In this document: in pieces, positions 1 to 7,046 of the stretch
Layout of the letters: every line of letters starts with the position of its first letter
How positions within the stretch are numbered: position 1 is the stretch's first letter
NCBI GenBank assembly: GCA_013003465.1
Contig: JABDIZ010000042.1
Span: 1-12,649, forward strand
Length of the DNA stretch: 12,649 nucleotides
Origin: Rhodothermaceae bacterium
GTDB taxonomy: Bacteria; Bacteroidota; Rhodothermia; Rhodothermales; Rubricoccaceae
Reading direction: 5' to 3'
Notes under the pieces: model-generated
Told to the model about the DNA's origin: nothing
Databases searched by the model: none
The model's input: the letters and a program-made list of their open reading frames with translations, nothing else
Translations under genes and position numbers: made by a program

Positions 1-1163
1 AGACGGCATACACCGAAACGCGCCTCGCGCTCATTCGCGCCACCAACGCCGCCGATGGCCTCCGCCGCGACCTCGACCGCATCGCGACCAACCTCAAGGA
101 ACTGGATCGCCGTGCCATCGCCCGCTCGGAGGAAGGCGACCGGCTGCGCGGCTCCATCGCCGAGAGCGAGGCGACCGAAACCGCGCTCGCCGCGCGCCTC
201 GATAGCGAGCGCACGGGCACCGACGAATTGCAGCGCACTGTGACTGAAGCGGAGCAGCGTGTCCTCGAAGCACGCGCGCTCATCGCCGACACCGAGAAAA
301 CGCTGCGGGGCATCCGCCACCAGCGCGAGGAGGCGCTCCAGCGCCAGAACGCCGCCGACCTCCGCCTCACGGAAATCATCACGCGACAGGACGCCATTGC
401 CGAGCGCCTCGAAGACGAACACGGGTTGACGCTCGAAGCCGCCGCTGCGCGCCTACCCGAGGCCGTGGGCGGGGATGACACGTTCGATTCGGCCGCGGCT
501 CGGGCTGAGATTCCGCGCCTCCGCGAGCAGATCCGCACGCTTGGCGCCGTCAACGCGCTCGCGCTGGAGAGCTACGAGGAAGAGCAGGAACGCCTCACCT
601 TCCTCAAGAGCCAGCAGGCCGACCTCCAAGCCGCCGAGCAATCCCTCCTCGACACTATCGAAGAGATCAACACAACGGCCTCGCGGCGCTTCAGTGAGAC
701 CTTCGAGGCCGTGCGCGCGGCCTTCCAGCGCCTCTTCGCCGATCTCTTCGGCGAGAACGCTACCGCCGACCTGATTCTCAGCGGAGACGACCCGCTCGAA
801 GCGCCCGTCGAGATCACGGCGCGGCCCAAGGGCAAGAAGCCGAGCACCATCAACCAGCTCTCCGGCGGTGAGAAAACGCTGACGGCCATCGCGCTGCTCT
901 TCGCCATCTACCTCGTCAAGCCCTCGCCCTTCTGCATCCTCGACGAGGTGGACGCGCCGCTCGACGATGCCAACATCGCGCGGTTCATGGACCTCATCCG
1001 CGCCTTCGTGGACTCGACGCAGTTTATCCTCGTCACACACAACAAGTTGACGATGGAGGCCGCCGACCGGATGTATGGCATCACGATGCCCGAGGCGGGC
1101 GTGAGCCGCCTCGTGGGTGTCCGCTTCGATGAGGCCGTGTCCGGCGAGGCGATCACGTCGTAA
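1..1163 (+). CDS. smc: SMC chromosome segregation ATPase, C-terminal part (5' end outside window)
   Basis: The reading frame is already open at base 3 and gives about 386 residues before the TAA at 1161-1163, so this is roughly the last third of a protein usually near 1,150-1,200 residues. The first 200 residues or so are charged and heptad-like, rich in Arg, Glu, Ala and Leu, and fit the returning arm of the SMC coiled coil. The ATPase head half follows: the ABC signature LSGGEK at 858-875, a Walker B stretch with ILDEVDAPLDD near 935-967, and the switch histidine in LVTHNK near 1030-1048. The ending (RLVGVRF, then a short acidic tail) is usual for bacterial SMC. SMC works with ScpA and ScpB to organise and segregate the chromosome. 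The hinge, Walker A and start lie to the left of the window. RecN or Rad50 is less likely, given the exact signature and D-loop region. Confidence 0.95.
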   Translation, partial: TAYTETRLALIRATNAADGLRRDLDRIATNLKELDRRAIARSEEGDRLRGSIAESEATETALAARLDSERTGTDELQRTVTEAEQRVLEARALIADTEKTLRGIRHQREEALQRQNAADLRLTEIITRQDAIAERLEDEHGLTLEAAAARLPEAVGGDDTFDSAAARAEIPRLREQIRTLGAVNALALESYEEEQERLTFLKSQQADLQAAEQSLLDTIEEINTTASRRFSETFEAVRAAFQRLFADLFGENATADLILSGDDPLEAPVEITARPKGKKPSTINQLSGGEKTLTAIALLFAIYLVKPSPFCILDEVDAPLDDANIARFMDLIRAFVDSTQFILVTHNKLTMEAADRMYGITMPEAGVSRLVGVRFDEAVSGEAITS

Positions 1164-1218
1164 CCACCTCTCGCGGCGGGCCCACACCCTGCTGGCTTCC
1201 GGCCTCTATCCCTTCTCG

Positions 1219-1881
1219 ATGCGCAATCCGTTTCCGCCGTTTCGCTTCAAGCTCTTCAAGCAGGAGTATGGGGAGCGTGTGATCGATTACCTCGATGTGG
1301 GATGCGGGAGCCACTCGCCGACCTACACCAAGCGTTGGTTTCCACACTGGCGTTACCACGGCATCGACCGCCCGAACTCGGATTATGACACCGATGCCTC
1401 CGATCAGGCGGCCATGGAAACCTTCTATGAGCTCGACCTGGAGCACGATGCGCTCGACCCGTTGCCTGACGCCACCTTCGACATCGCGACATTCTCGCAT
1501 GTGATCGAGCACCTCCCGAACGGTCTCGATGTGCTCCGCGGAATCGCGGCCAAGGTGAAGCCGGGTGGCAAGGTGTATGTGGAATTCCCGTCCGAGCGGT
1601 CACTCAACCTACCCTCTATGCGCGGCACCCTGCACTTCTGTGACGACGAGACGCATGTCCGCGTCTACAGCCCGCGCGAAATAGCCAATGTGCTCTTGGA
1701 AGAGGGGTTTCGAATTGTGCGGGCGGGACCGCGTCGGGACTGGCTACGCATCATGCTCTTCCCGGTCGTGGTGCCCGCGAAATACCTGCTGCGTCGCGGA
1801 CTCAGCGGCAGTGACTTCTGGGATATCACTGGGTTCGCGGCCTTTGTTTATGCGGAGAAGCGGGAGAAACTGGAACAGTAA
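1219..1881 (+). CDS. class I SAM-dependent methyltransferase
   Basis: This is a 220-residue protein, the usual size for a Methyltransf_11/23-type enzyme. Motif I is DVGCGS at residues 26-31, with an acidic residue at the ribose-binding position (D50 in HGIDR). Motif IV/V is FDIATFSHVIEHL at about 87-99, and KPGGKVYVEFP follows in the strand-turn region. These show a Rossmann-fold methyltransferase using S-adenosylmethionine; the substrate cannot be read. Methyltransferases with an SHVIEHL segment are often found among cell-surface polysaccharide genes, but no such genes are adjacent. I chose the ATG at 1219 because the earlier in-frame start at 1117 would overlap smc and add 34 basic, unstructured residues. 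No Shine-Dalgarno sequence precedes it. The gap to smc is 55 bases, so the two may be co-transcribed. Confidence 0.85.
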   Translation: MRNPFPPFRFKLFKQEYGERVIDYLDVGCGSHSPTYTKRWFPHWRYHGIDRPNSDYDTDASDQAAMETFYELDLEHDALDPLPDATFDIATFSHVIEHLPNGLDVLRGIAAKVKPGGKVYVEFPSERSLNLPSMRGTLHFCDDETHVRVYSPREIANVLLEEGFRIVRAGPRRDWLRIMLFPVVVPAKYLLRRGLSGSDFWDITGFAAFVYAEKREKLEQ

Positions 1882-2043
1882 GAGCAGAGTGGCATCCTTC
1901 CATCCCGTCAACGTACCTGCGCCAGACTCCGGGCGCCGTTGATGGGTTTGTCGAAGCCATCCATGCCGCGCTCTGACGCATGACCCGGCCCCGCGCCTTT
2001 CGGTGTATGAAGGGGTAGCGCGTGCTTTCTTCCCCTCGATGTG
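1882..2043. other. 162-base non-coding gap; weak inverted repeat only
   Basis: No coding signal is visible. An imperfect inverted repeat (CCCGTCAACG at 1904-1913 and CGTTGATGGG at 1937-1946, one G-T wobble, loop 23 bases) could end transcription of the methyltransferase. However, the loop is long and only three T follow, so I do not call it a terminator. I find no convincing promoter for the lipoprotein that follows. Confidence 0.4.
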
Positions 2044-2397
2044 ATGCGTACGGTTTCCGCCCTTTTGCTCGTTTTCGCCCTAGCCCTCGTCGGCTGCCCC
2101 CAGGACCCGATCACCCTCCAGGTCATCGACGGAGAGAACGGCGCCTCTACGCGCTGCGAGCTACAGATTCCCAACCGGCTGCTCGCTGAGGTCGCCAACG
2201 AACTCAGCGAACGGATGGAGTTGGGGGCAGCAGTCGCACTCGGAGAGGACGTGGATCGGGGGCTCCGGGTGCACTTCTCCGGCTCCGCACCCACCTGTCG
2301 TGAGGCTTTCGACGCATTCGCTGCCGATCAGGGGCTCGCCGTGCGCGAGGGCGAGGTCCAAGGACGCCCTCGCTTGGAGCTCATCAGCAACTCGTAG
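2044..2397 (+). CDS. small putative lipoprotein with possible STN-like domain
   Basis: This 117-residue protein has a clear lipoprotein signal: M-R, a hydrophobic core rich in Leu, Val and Ala, then the lipobox LVGC with the acylated cysteine at residue 18. It is therefore predicted to be a membrane-anchored envelope protein. After about 25 residues comes a segment (roughly 45-117) whose layout is NRLLAEVANELSERM, a short strand, GLRVHFSGSAPTCREAFDAFAADQGLAVREGEV, and a final hydrophobic strand. This helix/strand rhythm, with EAF..FAADQGL in the second helix, resembles the STN (secretin/TonB short N-terminal) fold, which usually sits in front of TonB receptors or secretins and not alone. That is a pattern judgement, not a database match. 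I chose the ATG at 2044 over the GTG at 2041. Function is unknown. The gene converges on the terminator of the minus-strand operon. Confidence 0.7.
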   Translation: MRTVSALLLVFALALVGCPQDPITLQVIDGENGASTRCELQIPNRLLAEVANELSERMELGAAVALGEDVDRGLRVHFSGSAPTCREAFDAFAADQGLAVREGEVQGRPRLELISNS

Positions 2398-2409
2398 CCT
2401 CATCTGCGG

Positions 2410-2421
2410 AGCGCTAGCGCT
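2410..2421. repeat. 12-bp perfect palindrome AGCGCTAGCGCT
   Basis: This perfect palindrome begins 12 bases after the stop codon of the lipoprotein gene. It could be a small hairpin or a protein-binding dyad at the 3' end of that transcript. There is no T-run, so it is not a standard terminator, and in GC-rich DNA it may be chance. Confidence 0.4.
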
Positions 2422-2521
2422 GGGGCACGAGGCCGACTACGGACTCGCACCACAGCGTCACGTCCGACGCGGCTACGGTCTGGTGGGGTTGTATGAAGGA
2501 GCAACAGCTAAGGCATAAACA

Positions 2522-2556
2522 GAGCCCCCTCTCGCTTGCGTGCGCAGAAGGGGCTC
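2522..2556 (-). terminator. intrinsic terminator of the five-gene operon
   Basis: The arms 2522-2532 and 2546-2556 pair at 10 of 11 positions (the outer GAGCCCC/GGGGCTC is perfect, one C-A mismatch lies inside), with a 13-base loop. Read on the minus strand, the stem is followed by TGTTTATG, a modest U-rich tract; read on the plus strand it is followed by CGAACC, with no T-run. It lies 30 bases beyond the stop codon of the halogenase-like gene, so it most likely ends the minus-strand operon. It may also block read-through from the lipoprotein gene on the other strand. Confidence 0.7.
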
Positions 2557-2586
2557 CGAACCACCTCGTGGGTGAACGACAGCGAG

Positions 2587-3957
2587 CTAAGCCATCACCC
2601 CATCCGGTTCATCGATGTGGAACGGGCTCCCGTCAGGCCCGATGAGATGCGGTAGCGTGTCATAGCGATCCGTGTGATCGTACTTGATACGGTTGTCCAT
2701 CTCGTAGAGCCGCCGTAGGTTTTCGCGGCGGTGCGTAAGGTAGACCTGTACCAGCAGCAACTCCTGCTCTGAGTTCTTCTCGAACTGCGCGGCCTGCAAC
2801 GCCAGCGGATAATCCTCCTCGGCGTAGCTATTGACGCCTTCGGGGAGCGCCGAGATGCGGTAGAGCGAGAGACGCTGCCGGACAAGCGAATCGAAGAGCG
2901 TGCGGTAGTACTCAGCCCTCTCTGGCTTCTCCAGCGAGGCCGCCACGGACCAGGCCGCGAGGTAGCCGGTGTAGAAGGAGACGGCCACCCCTGCCGAGTT
3001 GATTGGATCGACGAACGCCGAGGCATCACCGGCGAGGTACCAGCCGTCTCCACAGAGCTGTGTCGGGCGGTAGGCGAAGTCGCGGATGGCGCGCACCGAG
3101 TCCGGCGCGAGCGCGCCCGCTTCGAGCAGCTTCGACGTAACGGGCACCCGTGCGACGCCCCGCGCGAAACGCTCTTCAAGCGACCCGCCTCCGGCCTTGA
3201 ACTTGGCGGCCTCCTTGGGTCCCATGACCAGCCCCACGCTCGTGAGGTCTTTCTGGACGAGGTGCCAGCACCAACCCCAGTCGCCAAGGCCCGAAGCAAA
3301 CGTTACAGGACGACGATCCTTATGCCAGCGGTCTTCGAACGGATAGATCTGACCACCGTAGCCGATGTAGTCGGAGTTCTCGTAGTAGCCCCAGACGCAC
3401 ATGAAGCGCAGGTCTGGGTCGAACTCGCGAAACTTGAGTTGGTTGGCGATGACAGCAGCCTGGCCGCTCGCGTCTACGATGTACTTGCAGGCAATCTGGC
3501 CTGCCTCGCCGCTGTTCTTGTCCATGTAGGAGACCGCGCGGTTGGCGGCATCGTCGAGATGGACCTCGCGGACCTTCACTTCCTCGAACACCTGCACGCC
3601 CTTCCGCTCGGCACCACGAAGGAGGATGTTGTCGAACACATCGCGTTCCACGTGCATGCCGGGGCGCTCAAAGCCAAAGTCGGAGAGCTTCATCTGGCGG
3701 ATCTCGCCGTTCCAGATGGTGAGACCGCCCGCCTTGAGCAGGAAGCCTTCGTTCTCGATGTCTTCGAGCACACCGAGTTGTTCGGCGTACTTCCAGAAGT
3801 GCGGCAGGATGCTCTCGCCGACCACAGGACGCGGGTGCCGCGCCTGATCGAGCAGAACAACCTCATAGCCCTTCTGGGCGAGCATATTGGCGGCGGTGCT
3901 GCCCGCAGGCCCGCCCCCGATGACGACAACGTCGGTGGATTGTGGAATGGTGTTCAT
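2587..3957 (-). CDS. flavin-dependent halogenase-like oxidoreductase (PltA/tryptophan-halogenase superfamily)
   Basis: This 456-residue FAD protein has a Rossmann motif GGGPAG at 14-19, an acidic end to the second strand (D37), and VVGES at 45-49, a segment typical of carrier-protein halogenases such as PltA. K75 (FLLKAGG) lies about where halogenases keep the lysine that handles hypohalous acid. VDASG is at 161-165, and the second FAD motif GDASAFVDP is at 310-318. The halogenase signature WxWxIP is present only in altered form, W229-C-W231-H-L-V234, so halogenation is possible but not secure; hydroxylation or dehydrogenation of a carrier-bound substrate are alternatives. Length matches PltA-type enzymes (about 450). 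I chose the ATG at 3957 because GAGGAG lies 3 bases before it; the ATG at 3990 would add 11 residues. It is the last gene of the operon, 106 bases after the dehydrogenase. Halogenases need a flavin reductase, and none is in the window. Confidence 0.75.
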   Translation of the reverse strand: MNTIPQSTDVVVIGGGPAGSTAANMLAQKGYEVVLLDQARHPRPVVGESILPHFWKYAEQLGVLEDIENEGFLLKAGGLTIWNGEIRQMKLSDFGFERPGMHVERDVFDNILLRGAERKGVQVFEEVKVREVHLDDAANRAVSYMDKNSGEAGQIACKYIVDASGQAAVIANQLKFREFDPDLRFMCVWGYYENSDYIGYGGQIYPFEDRWHKDRRPVTFASGLGDWGWCWHLVQKDLTSVGLVMGPKEAAKFKAGGGSLEERFARGVARVPVTSKLLEAGALAPDSVRAIRDFAYRPTQLCGDGWYLAGDASAFVDPINSAGVAVSFYTGYLAAWSVAASLEKPERAEYYRTLFDSLVRQRLSLYRISALPEGVNSYAEEDYPLALQAAQFEKNSEQELLLVQVYLTHRRENLRRLYEMDNRIKYDHTDRYDTLPHLIGPDGSPFHIDEPDGVMA

Positions 3958-4057
3958 AGTCTCCTCGTGTTGAGTGCGAAAGAGTGCCAAGTGGCCCCTC
4001 GGGCGTTCTTTCTTCCTGTAGGTTCAAGAAAAGTAATGCGGTGGAATGTGGAATGGT
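3933..4057. repeat. 19-bp imperfect direct repeat (copies at 3933-3951 and 4039-4057)
   Basis: On the plus strand the two copies read CGGTGGATTGTGGAATGGT and CGGTGGAATGTGGAATGGT, 18 of 19 identical and 106 bases apart. The first lies in codons 3-8 of the halogenase-like gene. The second lies just past the stop codon of the upstream dehydrogenase gene. It may be the trace of a local duplication or rearrangement at this gene junction. Confidence 0.6.
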
Positions 4058-4063
4058 AGCGGC

Positions 4064-5224
4064 TTATTCGGACGTTTTCAGACCGAGCCAGCGCGCGATG
4101 ATGTTGCGCTGGATATCGTTGGTGCCCGAGTAGAGCGTCCCGCCGACGGAATCGCGCAGGGCGCGCTCGGCCTCGTACTCGGCCATGAAGCCGTACCCGC
4201 CGAGCGTGCGAATCGCGTCCATCGACGAGTCCACAAAGGCCTCGCTGACAAACAGCTTCGCGATGGAGGCGTCAAGGCCGACCTTGCGGTCGCGGTCGAG
4301 CTTAGAGGCGGCCTGATAGGTGAGCAGGCGCGAGGCTTCGAGGCGCACCTTGGAGTCAGCGAGGCGGTGAGCAACCGCCTGGAACCGCCCAATCGGCTGG
4401 CCCGAGGCTTTCCGCTCGCGTGCGTACTGGACGGCGTCTTCGAGCAGCCGCTCCATCGCACCGACGTGGCTCGCCACGAGGCACGCGCGCTCCCACTCCA
4501 TCGACTGGGCGAAGATGGGACCGCCGCCGCCCACGCCGCCGATGACGTTCTCTTCCGGGACGAACACGTCTTCCAGAATGAGTTCGCCGATCGGGCATGT
4601 GCGCAGGCCCATCTTCTCGAACTTCTGGCCCCGCGTGTAGCCCGGCGTGTCGGACTCGACCAGGAAGGCCGTGATGCCGCCGTGGTAGCCCTTGCCCGGA
4701 TCGGTCACGGCATAGACGACCGCGAGGTCGGCCACGGGACCATTGGAGCTGAAAGTCTTGGTGCCGTTGAGCACGAAGCCGCCATCGCGTGCGACGGCGT
4801 GCGTCTGCATCGCGAAGGCGTCGGAGCCGGAGCCCGGCTCCGAGATGCCGTTGACGGCGATCATCGAACCGTCCGAGAGGCCGGGCAGGTAGCGCTGCTT
4901 CTGGTCGTCGGTGCCGTGCTTGACGACGGGCACGACGCAGGCCAGGATGTGCGCGCAGATGCCGAAGACGAGGCCGCCGTCGCGGCAGCCGTAACCGAGT
5001 GCTTCGAGCACCACCGCCGTCGTGAGCGGGTCGGCGCCGATGCCGCCGTACTCTTCGGGCACCGGCAGGCCCTGCAGGCCCATCTCGCCGCACTTCTCCC
5101 ACAGCGACCGGTCGAATTCCTGCGCGCGGTCGCGCTCGACGATGCCCTCGTTCAGCTCTTTCTGAGCGAAGCGAATGACCTCGTCGCGGAGAATCTTCTG
5201 TTCTTCGGTAAAGGTGAAATCCAT
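4064..5224 (-). CDS. acyl-CoA dehydrogenase-family flavoprotein, probable aminoacyl/prolyl-carrier-protein oxidase
   Basis: This is a full-length 386-residue acyl-CoA dehydrogenase fold. It has the helical N-terminal domain (FTEEQKILRDEVIRFA), the flavin-contact strand ISEPGSGSDA at 127-136, LNGTKTFSSNGPVA at 152-165, QPIGRFQAVAHRLAD at 276-290, and C-terminal YSGTNDIQRNIIARWLG at 365-381. The usual medium-chain catalytic Glu in Y-E-G-T is replaced by Ser366. A Glu on the earlier helix (MEWER, E245) sits where isovaleryl-CoA dehydrogenase has its base and, as I recall, where the prolyl-carrier oxidases of the PltE/Bmp3 type have theirs. Those enzymes oxidise prolyl thioester to pyrrolyl-2-carboxyl thioester on a carrier protein. 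The ligase and carrier upstream support that job here; ordinary fatty-acid or amino-acid catabolism is the alternative. Its ATG overlaps the ligase stop by one base (TAATG), which suggests translational coupling. No Shine-Dalgarno sequence is seen. Confidence 0.85.
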   Translation of the reverse strand: MDFTFTEEQKILRDEVIRFAQKELNEGIVERDRAQEFDRSLWEKCGEMGLQGLPVPEEYGGIGADPLTTAVVLEALGYGCRDGGLVFGICAHILACVVPVVKHGTDDQKQRYLPGLSDGSMIAVNGISEPGSGSDAFAMQTHAVARDGGFVLNGTKTFSSNGPVADLAVVYAVTDPGKGYHGGITAFLVESDTPGYTRGQKFEKMGLRTCPIGELILEDVFVPEENVIGGVGGGGPIFAQSMEWERACLVASHVGAMERLLEDAVQYARERKASGQPIGRFQAVAHRLADSKVRLEASRLLTYQAASKLDRDRKVGLDASIAKLFVSEAFVDSSMDAIRTLGGYGFMAEYEAERALRDSVGGTLYSGTNDIQRNIIARWLGLKTSE

Positions 5225-6774
5225 TAAGCCAGCGCTTTCAGGCGTTGGTAGTCGACCTTGTCGGTCGAGGTTTTGGGCAGCGCGTCCTCGAAGGCGAAGC
5301 TGTCCGGAATCATGTAAAGCGGGAGGGCCTCCGAGCAGTAGCGCTTCATGGCGATGAGGGACGCTTTCCCTTCACCCGCCCACGCCACAAAGGCCTTGAT
5401 GTGCACGTCGCCGCCGTTGGACTTGGCGATGACGGCGGCTTCCGCGATGTCGTCGTGGCGGTAGAGCGCTGCTTCGATCTCGCCGAGTTCTACCCGGTAG
5501 CCGCGCCGCTTGACCATCCGGTCGCGACGGCCACGGAAGAGGTAGTCACCGGCCTCGTCTTCCTGGACGATGTCGCCGGTCTTGTACCACGGCGTGCCGT
5601 CAGCGTCCATCCAGAACGCCGTCGCATTGCGGTCGGGCAGGTTCCAGTAGCCGAGCATGACGGAGCCGCCTGCGACGTAAAGCTCGCCGGGCTCGCCGGT
5701 CGGCACTTCGGTGTCGTCCGTATCCATCACGAGGCAGCGGTCGTCGGAGCAGGCCTGCCCGATGGGCAACGGTTCCGTGCGCTCCGGCGCGATCACGTCG
5801 GGGACTTCGTAGTAGGTGCAGACGTTGGTCTCAGTCGGGCCGTAGAGGTTGAAGTAGCGCGGATGCGGCCACGCTTCCATGGTCGCGCGGAGGTACTTGA
5901 TCGGAAAGACCTCGCCCGCGAAGTTGACGATGCGCAGTGCGGAGTAGTCGTGTTGCTCCAGCTTGCCGTACTCCACGAGGAGCCGCAAGATAGAGGGCGT
6001 CGAATACCAGGCCGTGATCCCTTCGTCGGCGATCAGCGGCGCGAGGCGCAGCGGCTGCTTCCCGACGTCCTCGCCCACGAGTACGAGCGTGCCGCCGTGC
6101 TTGATCGGGACGTAGAGGTCGAGGATCGAGAGGTCGAAGTGGAAGGGCGCATGCGAGGAGAAGCGATCCTCCTCGGTGGGCTCGAACACCTCGGAGCACC
6201 AGTCCACGAAGGCGAGCGCTGTGCTGTGGTTGTGCATCACCCCCTTCGGCACGCCGGTCGAGCCGGACGTGTAGAGGATGTACGAGAGGCCCTCGGGCGC
6301 GTCCACTTCGGCAGGCGGCTCGTCGGCCTCGGCCCAGTTCGGGCCACGCAGCAACACAAGGTCCACACCGAAGGTGCGGAGGTCCGTTAGTTCCTCGGCA
6401 ACCGGCGCGCCGAGTCCGAACTCCGCGACGAGCCCATCCACGAGCGTGCGATCCACCACGAGTGCTTTAACGGCGCAGTTGCGGAAGATGAATGCGTTAC
6501 GCGAAGCGGGGGCGCTGTAGTCCACGGGGACGTAAGCCCCTCCGGCCTTCATCGCGCCGAACAGCGCGGCAACGGTGCCAATCGACTTGGGCGCGCAGAG
6601 GCCCACGCGGTCGCCCTGCGCCACACCGATGCGCTCCAGCGTGTGCTGAAGGCGGTCGGTGATCGCATCCAGATCCCGGTACGAGACTTGGACATCGCGC
6701 TCGGGGTCCCGGACCGCGGTGCGGTCCGGGAACTGCCGGGCTGAATCGCGTAGGAGACCGTGGAGGGTCCGCAT
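5224..6774 (-). CDS. stand-alone amino-acid adenylating ligase (proline-type code), AMP-binding family
   Basis: This 516-residue ANL-family enzyme should activate an acid with ATP and load it on the carrier protein encoded just upstream. The P-loop YTSGSTGVPKG is at 168-178, HAPFHFDLSILDLY at about 208-221, YGPTE at 311-315, YKTGD near 397-401, RDRMVKRRGYRVE near 417-429, and the A10 lysine K506 in STDKVD. Aligning by eye to the GrsA pocket gives D214-L215-L218-Y257-N284-A286-L310-V318-C319-K506. This is close to DLLYLALVCK, which I remember for the proline ligases of pyrrole pathways (PltF/CloN4 group). It differs from DltA, which has a Met and a Cys in the pocket. No condensation domain or fused carrier is present. 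I chose the ATG at 6774; a TTG at 6780 would overlap the carrier gene. It begins 2 bases after the carrier stop and ends in a one-base overlap with the dehydrogenase start. Substrate assignment is inference. Confidence 0.85.
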   Translation of the reverse strand: MRTLHGLLRDSARQFPDRTAVRDPERDVQVSYRDLDAITDRLQHTLERIGVAQGDRVGLCAPKSIGTVAALFGAMKAGGAYVPVDYSAPASRNAFIFRNCAVKALVVDRTLVDGLVAEFGLGAPVAEELTDLRTFGVDLVLLRGPNWAEADEPPAEVDAPEGLSYILYTSGSTGVPKGVMHNHSTALAFVDWCSEVFEPTEEDRFSSHAPFHFDLSILDLYVPIKHGGTLVLVGEDVGKQPLRLAPLIADEGITAWYSTPSILRLLVEYGKLEQHDYSALRIVNFAGEVFPIKYLRATMEAWPHPRYFNLYGPTETNVCTYYEVPDVIAPERTEPLPIGQACSDDRCLVMDTDDTEVPTGEPGELYVAGGSVMLGYWNLPDRNATAFWMDADGTPWYKTGDIVQEDEAGDYLFRGRRDRMVKRRGYRVELGEIEAALYRHDDIAEAAVIAKSNGGDVHIKAFVAWAGEGKASLIAMKRYCSEALPLYMIPDSFAFEDALPKTSTDKVDYQRLKALA

Positions 6775-6776
6775 AC

Positions 6777-7046
6777 TCAAGCGCTCTTGGACTGGACCGT
6801 GGCCGCGATCTGGTCGAGCGTGTCGAGGTAGTCGGCGCTCATCTCGTGCGCTTCGAACTCGACGCCGTACTGCTCCTCTAGGAAGGAGACGAGTTCGACG
6901 GTGGAGATCGAGTCGAGGACGCCACCCGTGATCAGGGGCGTAGTGTCTTCGAGCATGTTCGGGTCTTCACCCGGCAGAAACTTGGTAAGGATGTATTCCT
7001 TGACGCTGGCCTTGATGTCGGTGGCCGGTACGGCGGTCGTGGACAT
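6777..7046 (-). CDS. acyl/peptidyl carrier protein (PltL/DltC-like)
   Basis: This 89-residue acidic protein has the phosphopantetheine attachment site GGVLDSIST, with Ser46 the modified residue. Helix I (VKEYILTKFLPGED) comes before it and helix II (VELVSFLEEQYGVEF) after. Size and the Gly-Gly before LDSI fit stand-alone carriers that accept an amino acid, such as PltL in pyrrole formation or DltC in D-alanylation; it lacks the DSLD core usual in fatty-acid AcpP. It is expected to carry the substrate through loading by the ligase, oxidation by the dehydrogenase, possible tailoring by the halogenase-like enzyme and delivery to the MBOAT. GGAG lies 7 bases before the ATG, one of the few clear ribosome sites here, which fits a need for high carrier expression. 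It follows the MBOAT stop by 50 bases and the ligase starts 2 bases after it. Confidence 0.9.
   Translation of the reverse strand: MSTTAVPATDIKASVKEYILTKFLPGEDPNMLEDTTPLITGGVLDSISTVELVSFLEEQYGVEFEAHEMSADYLDTLDQIAATVQSKSA

Noticed and set aside
453..1187. 244-codon minus-strand open frame opposite smc
   Set aside because: Shadow of the SMC ATPase head.
1904..1946. Inverted repeat after the methyltransferase as a terminator
   Set aside because: 23-base loop, one wobble and only three T after the stem.
2300..2518. 72-codon plus-strand frame overlapping the end of the lipoprotein gene
   Set aside because: It overlaps a better gene in another frame and shows no domain or ribosome site.
3262..4059. 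265-codon plus-strand open frame opposite the halogenase-like gene
   Set aside because: No motif; the opposite frame carries two FAD motifs.
4046..5227. 393-codon plus-strand open frame opposite the dehydrogenase
   Set aside because: Low-complexity Ala/Arg/Val/His composition with no motif; the minus-strand frame has all acyl-CoA dehydrogenase landmarks.
5245..6390. 381-codon plus-strand open frame opposite the ligase
   Set aside because: Antisense shadow of a gene with all adenylation motifs.
2587..7046. Ordinary non-ribosomal peptide or polyketide cluster
   Set aside because: No condensation, ketosynthase or thioesterase domain; only single-function proteins are present.
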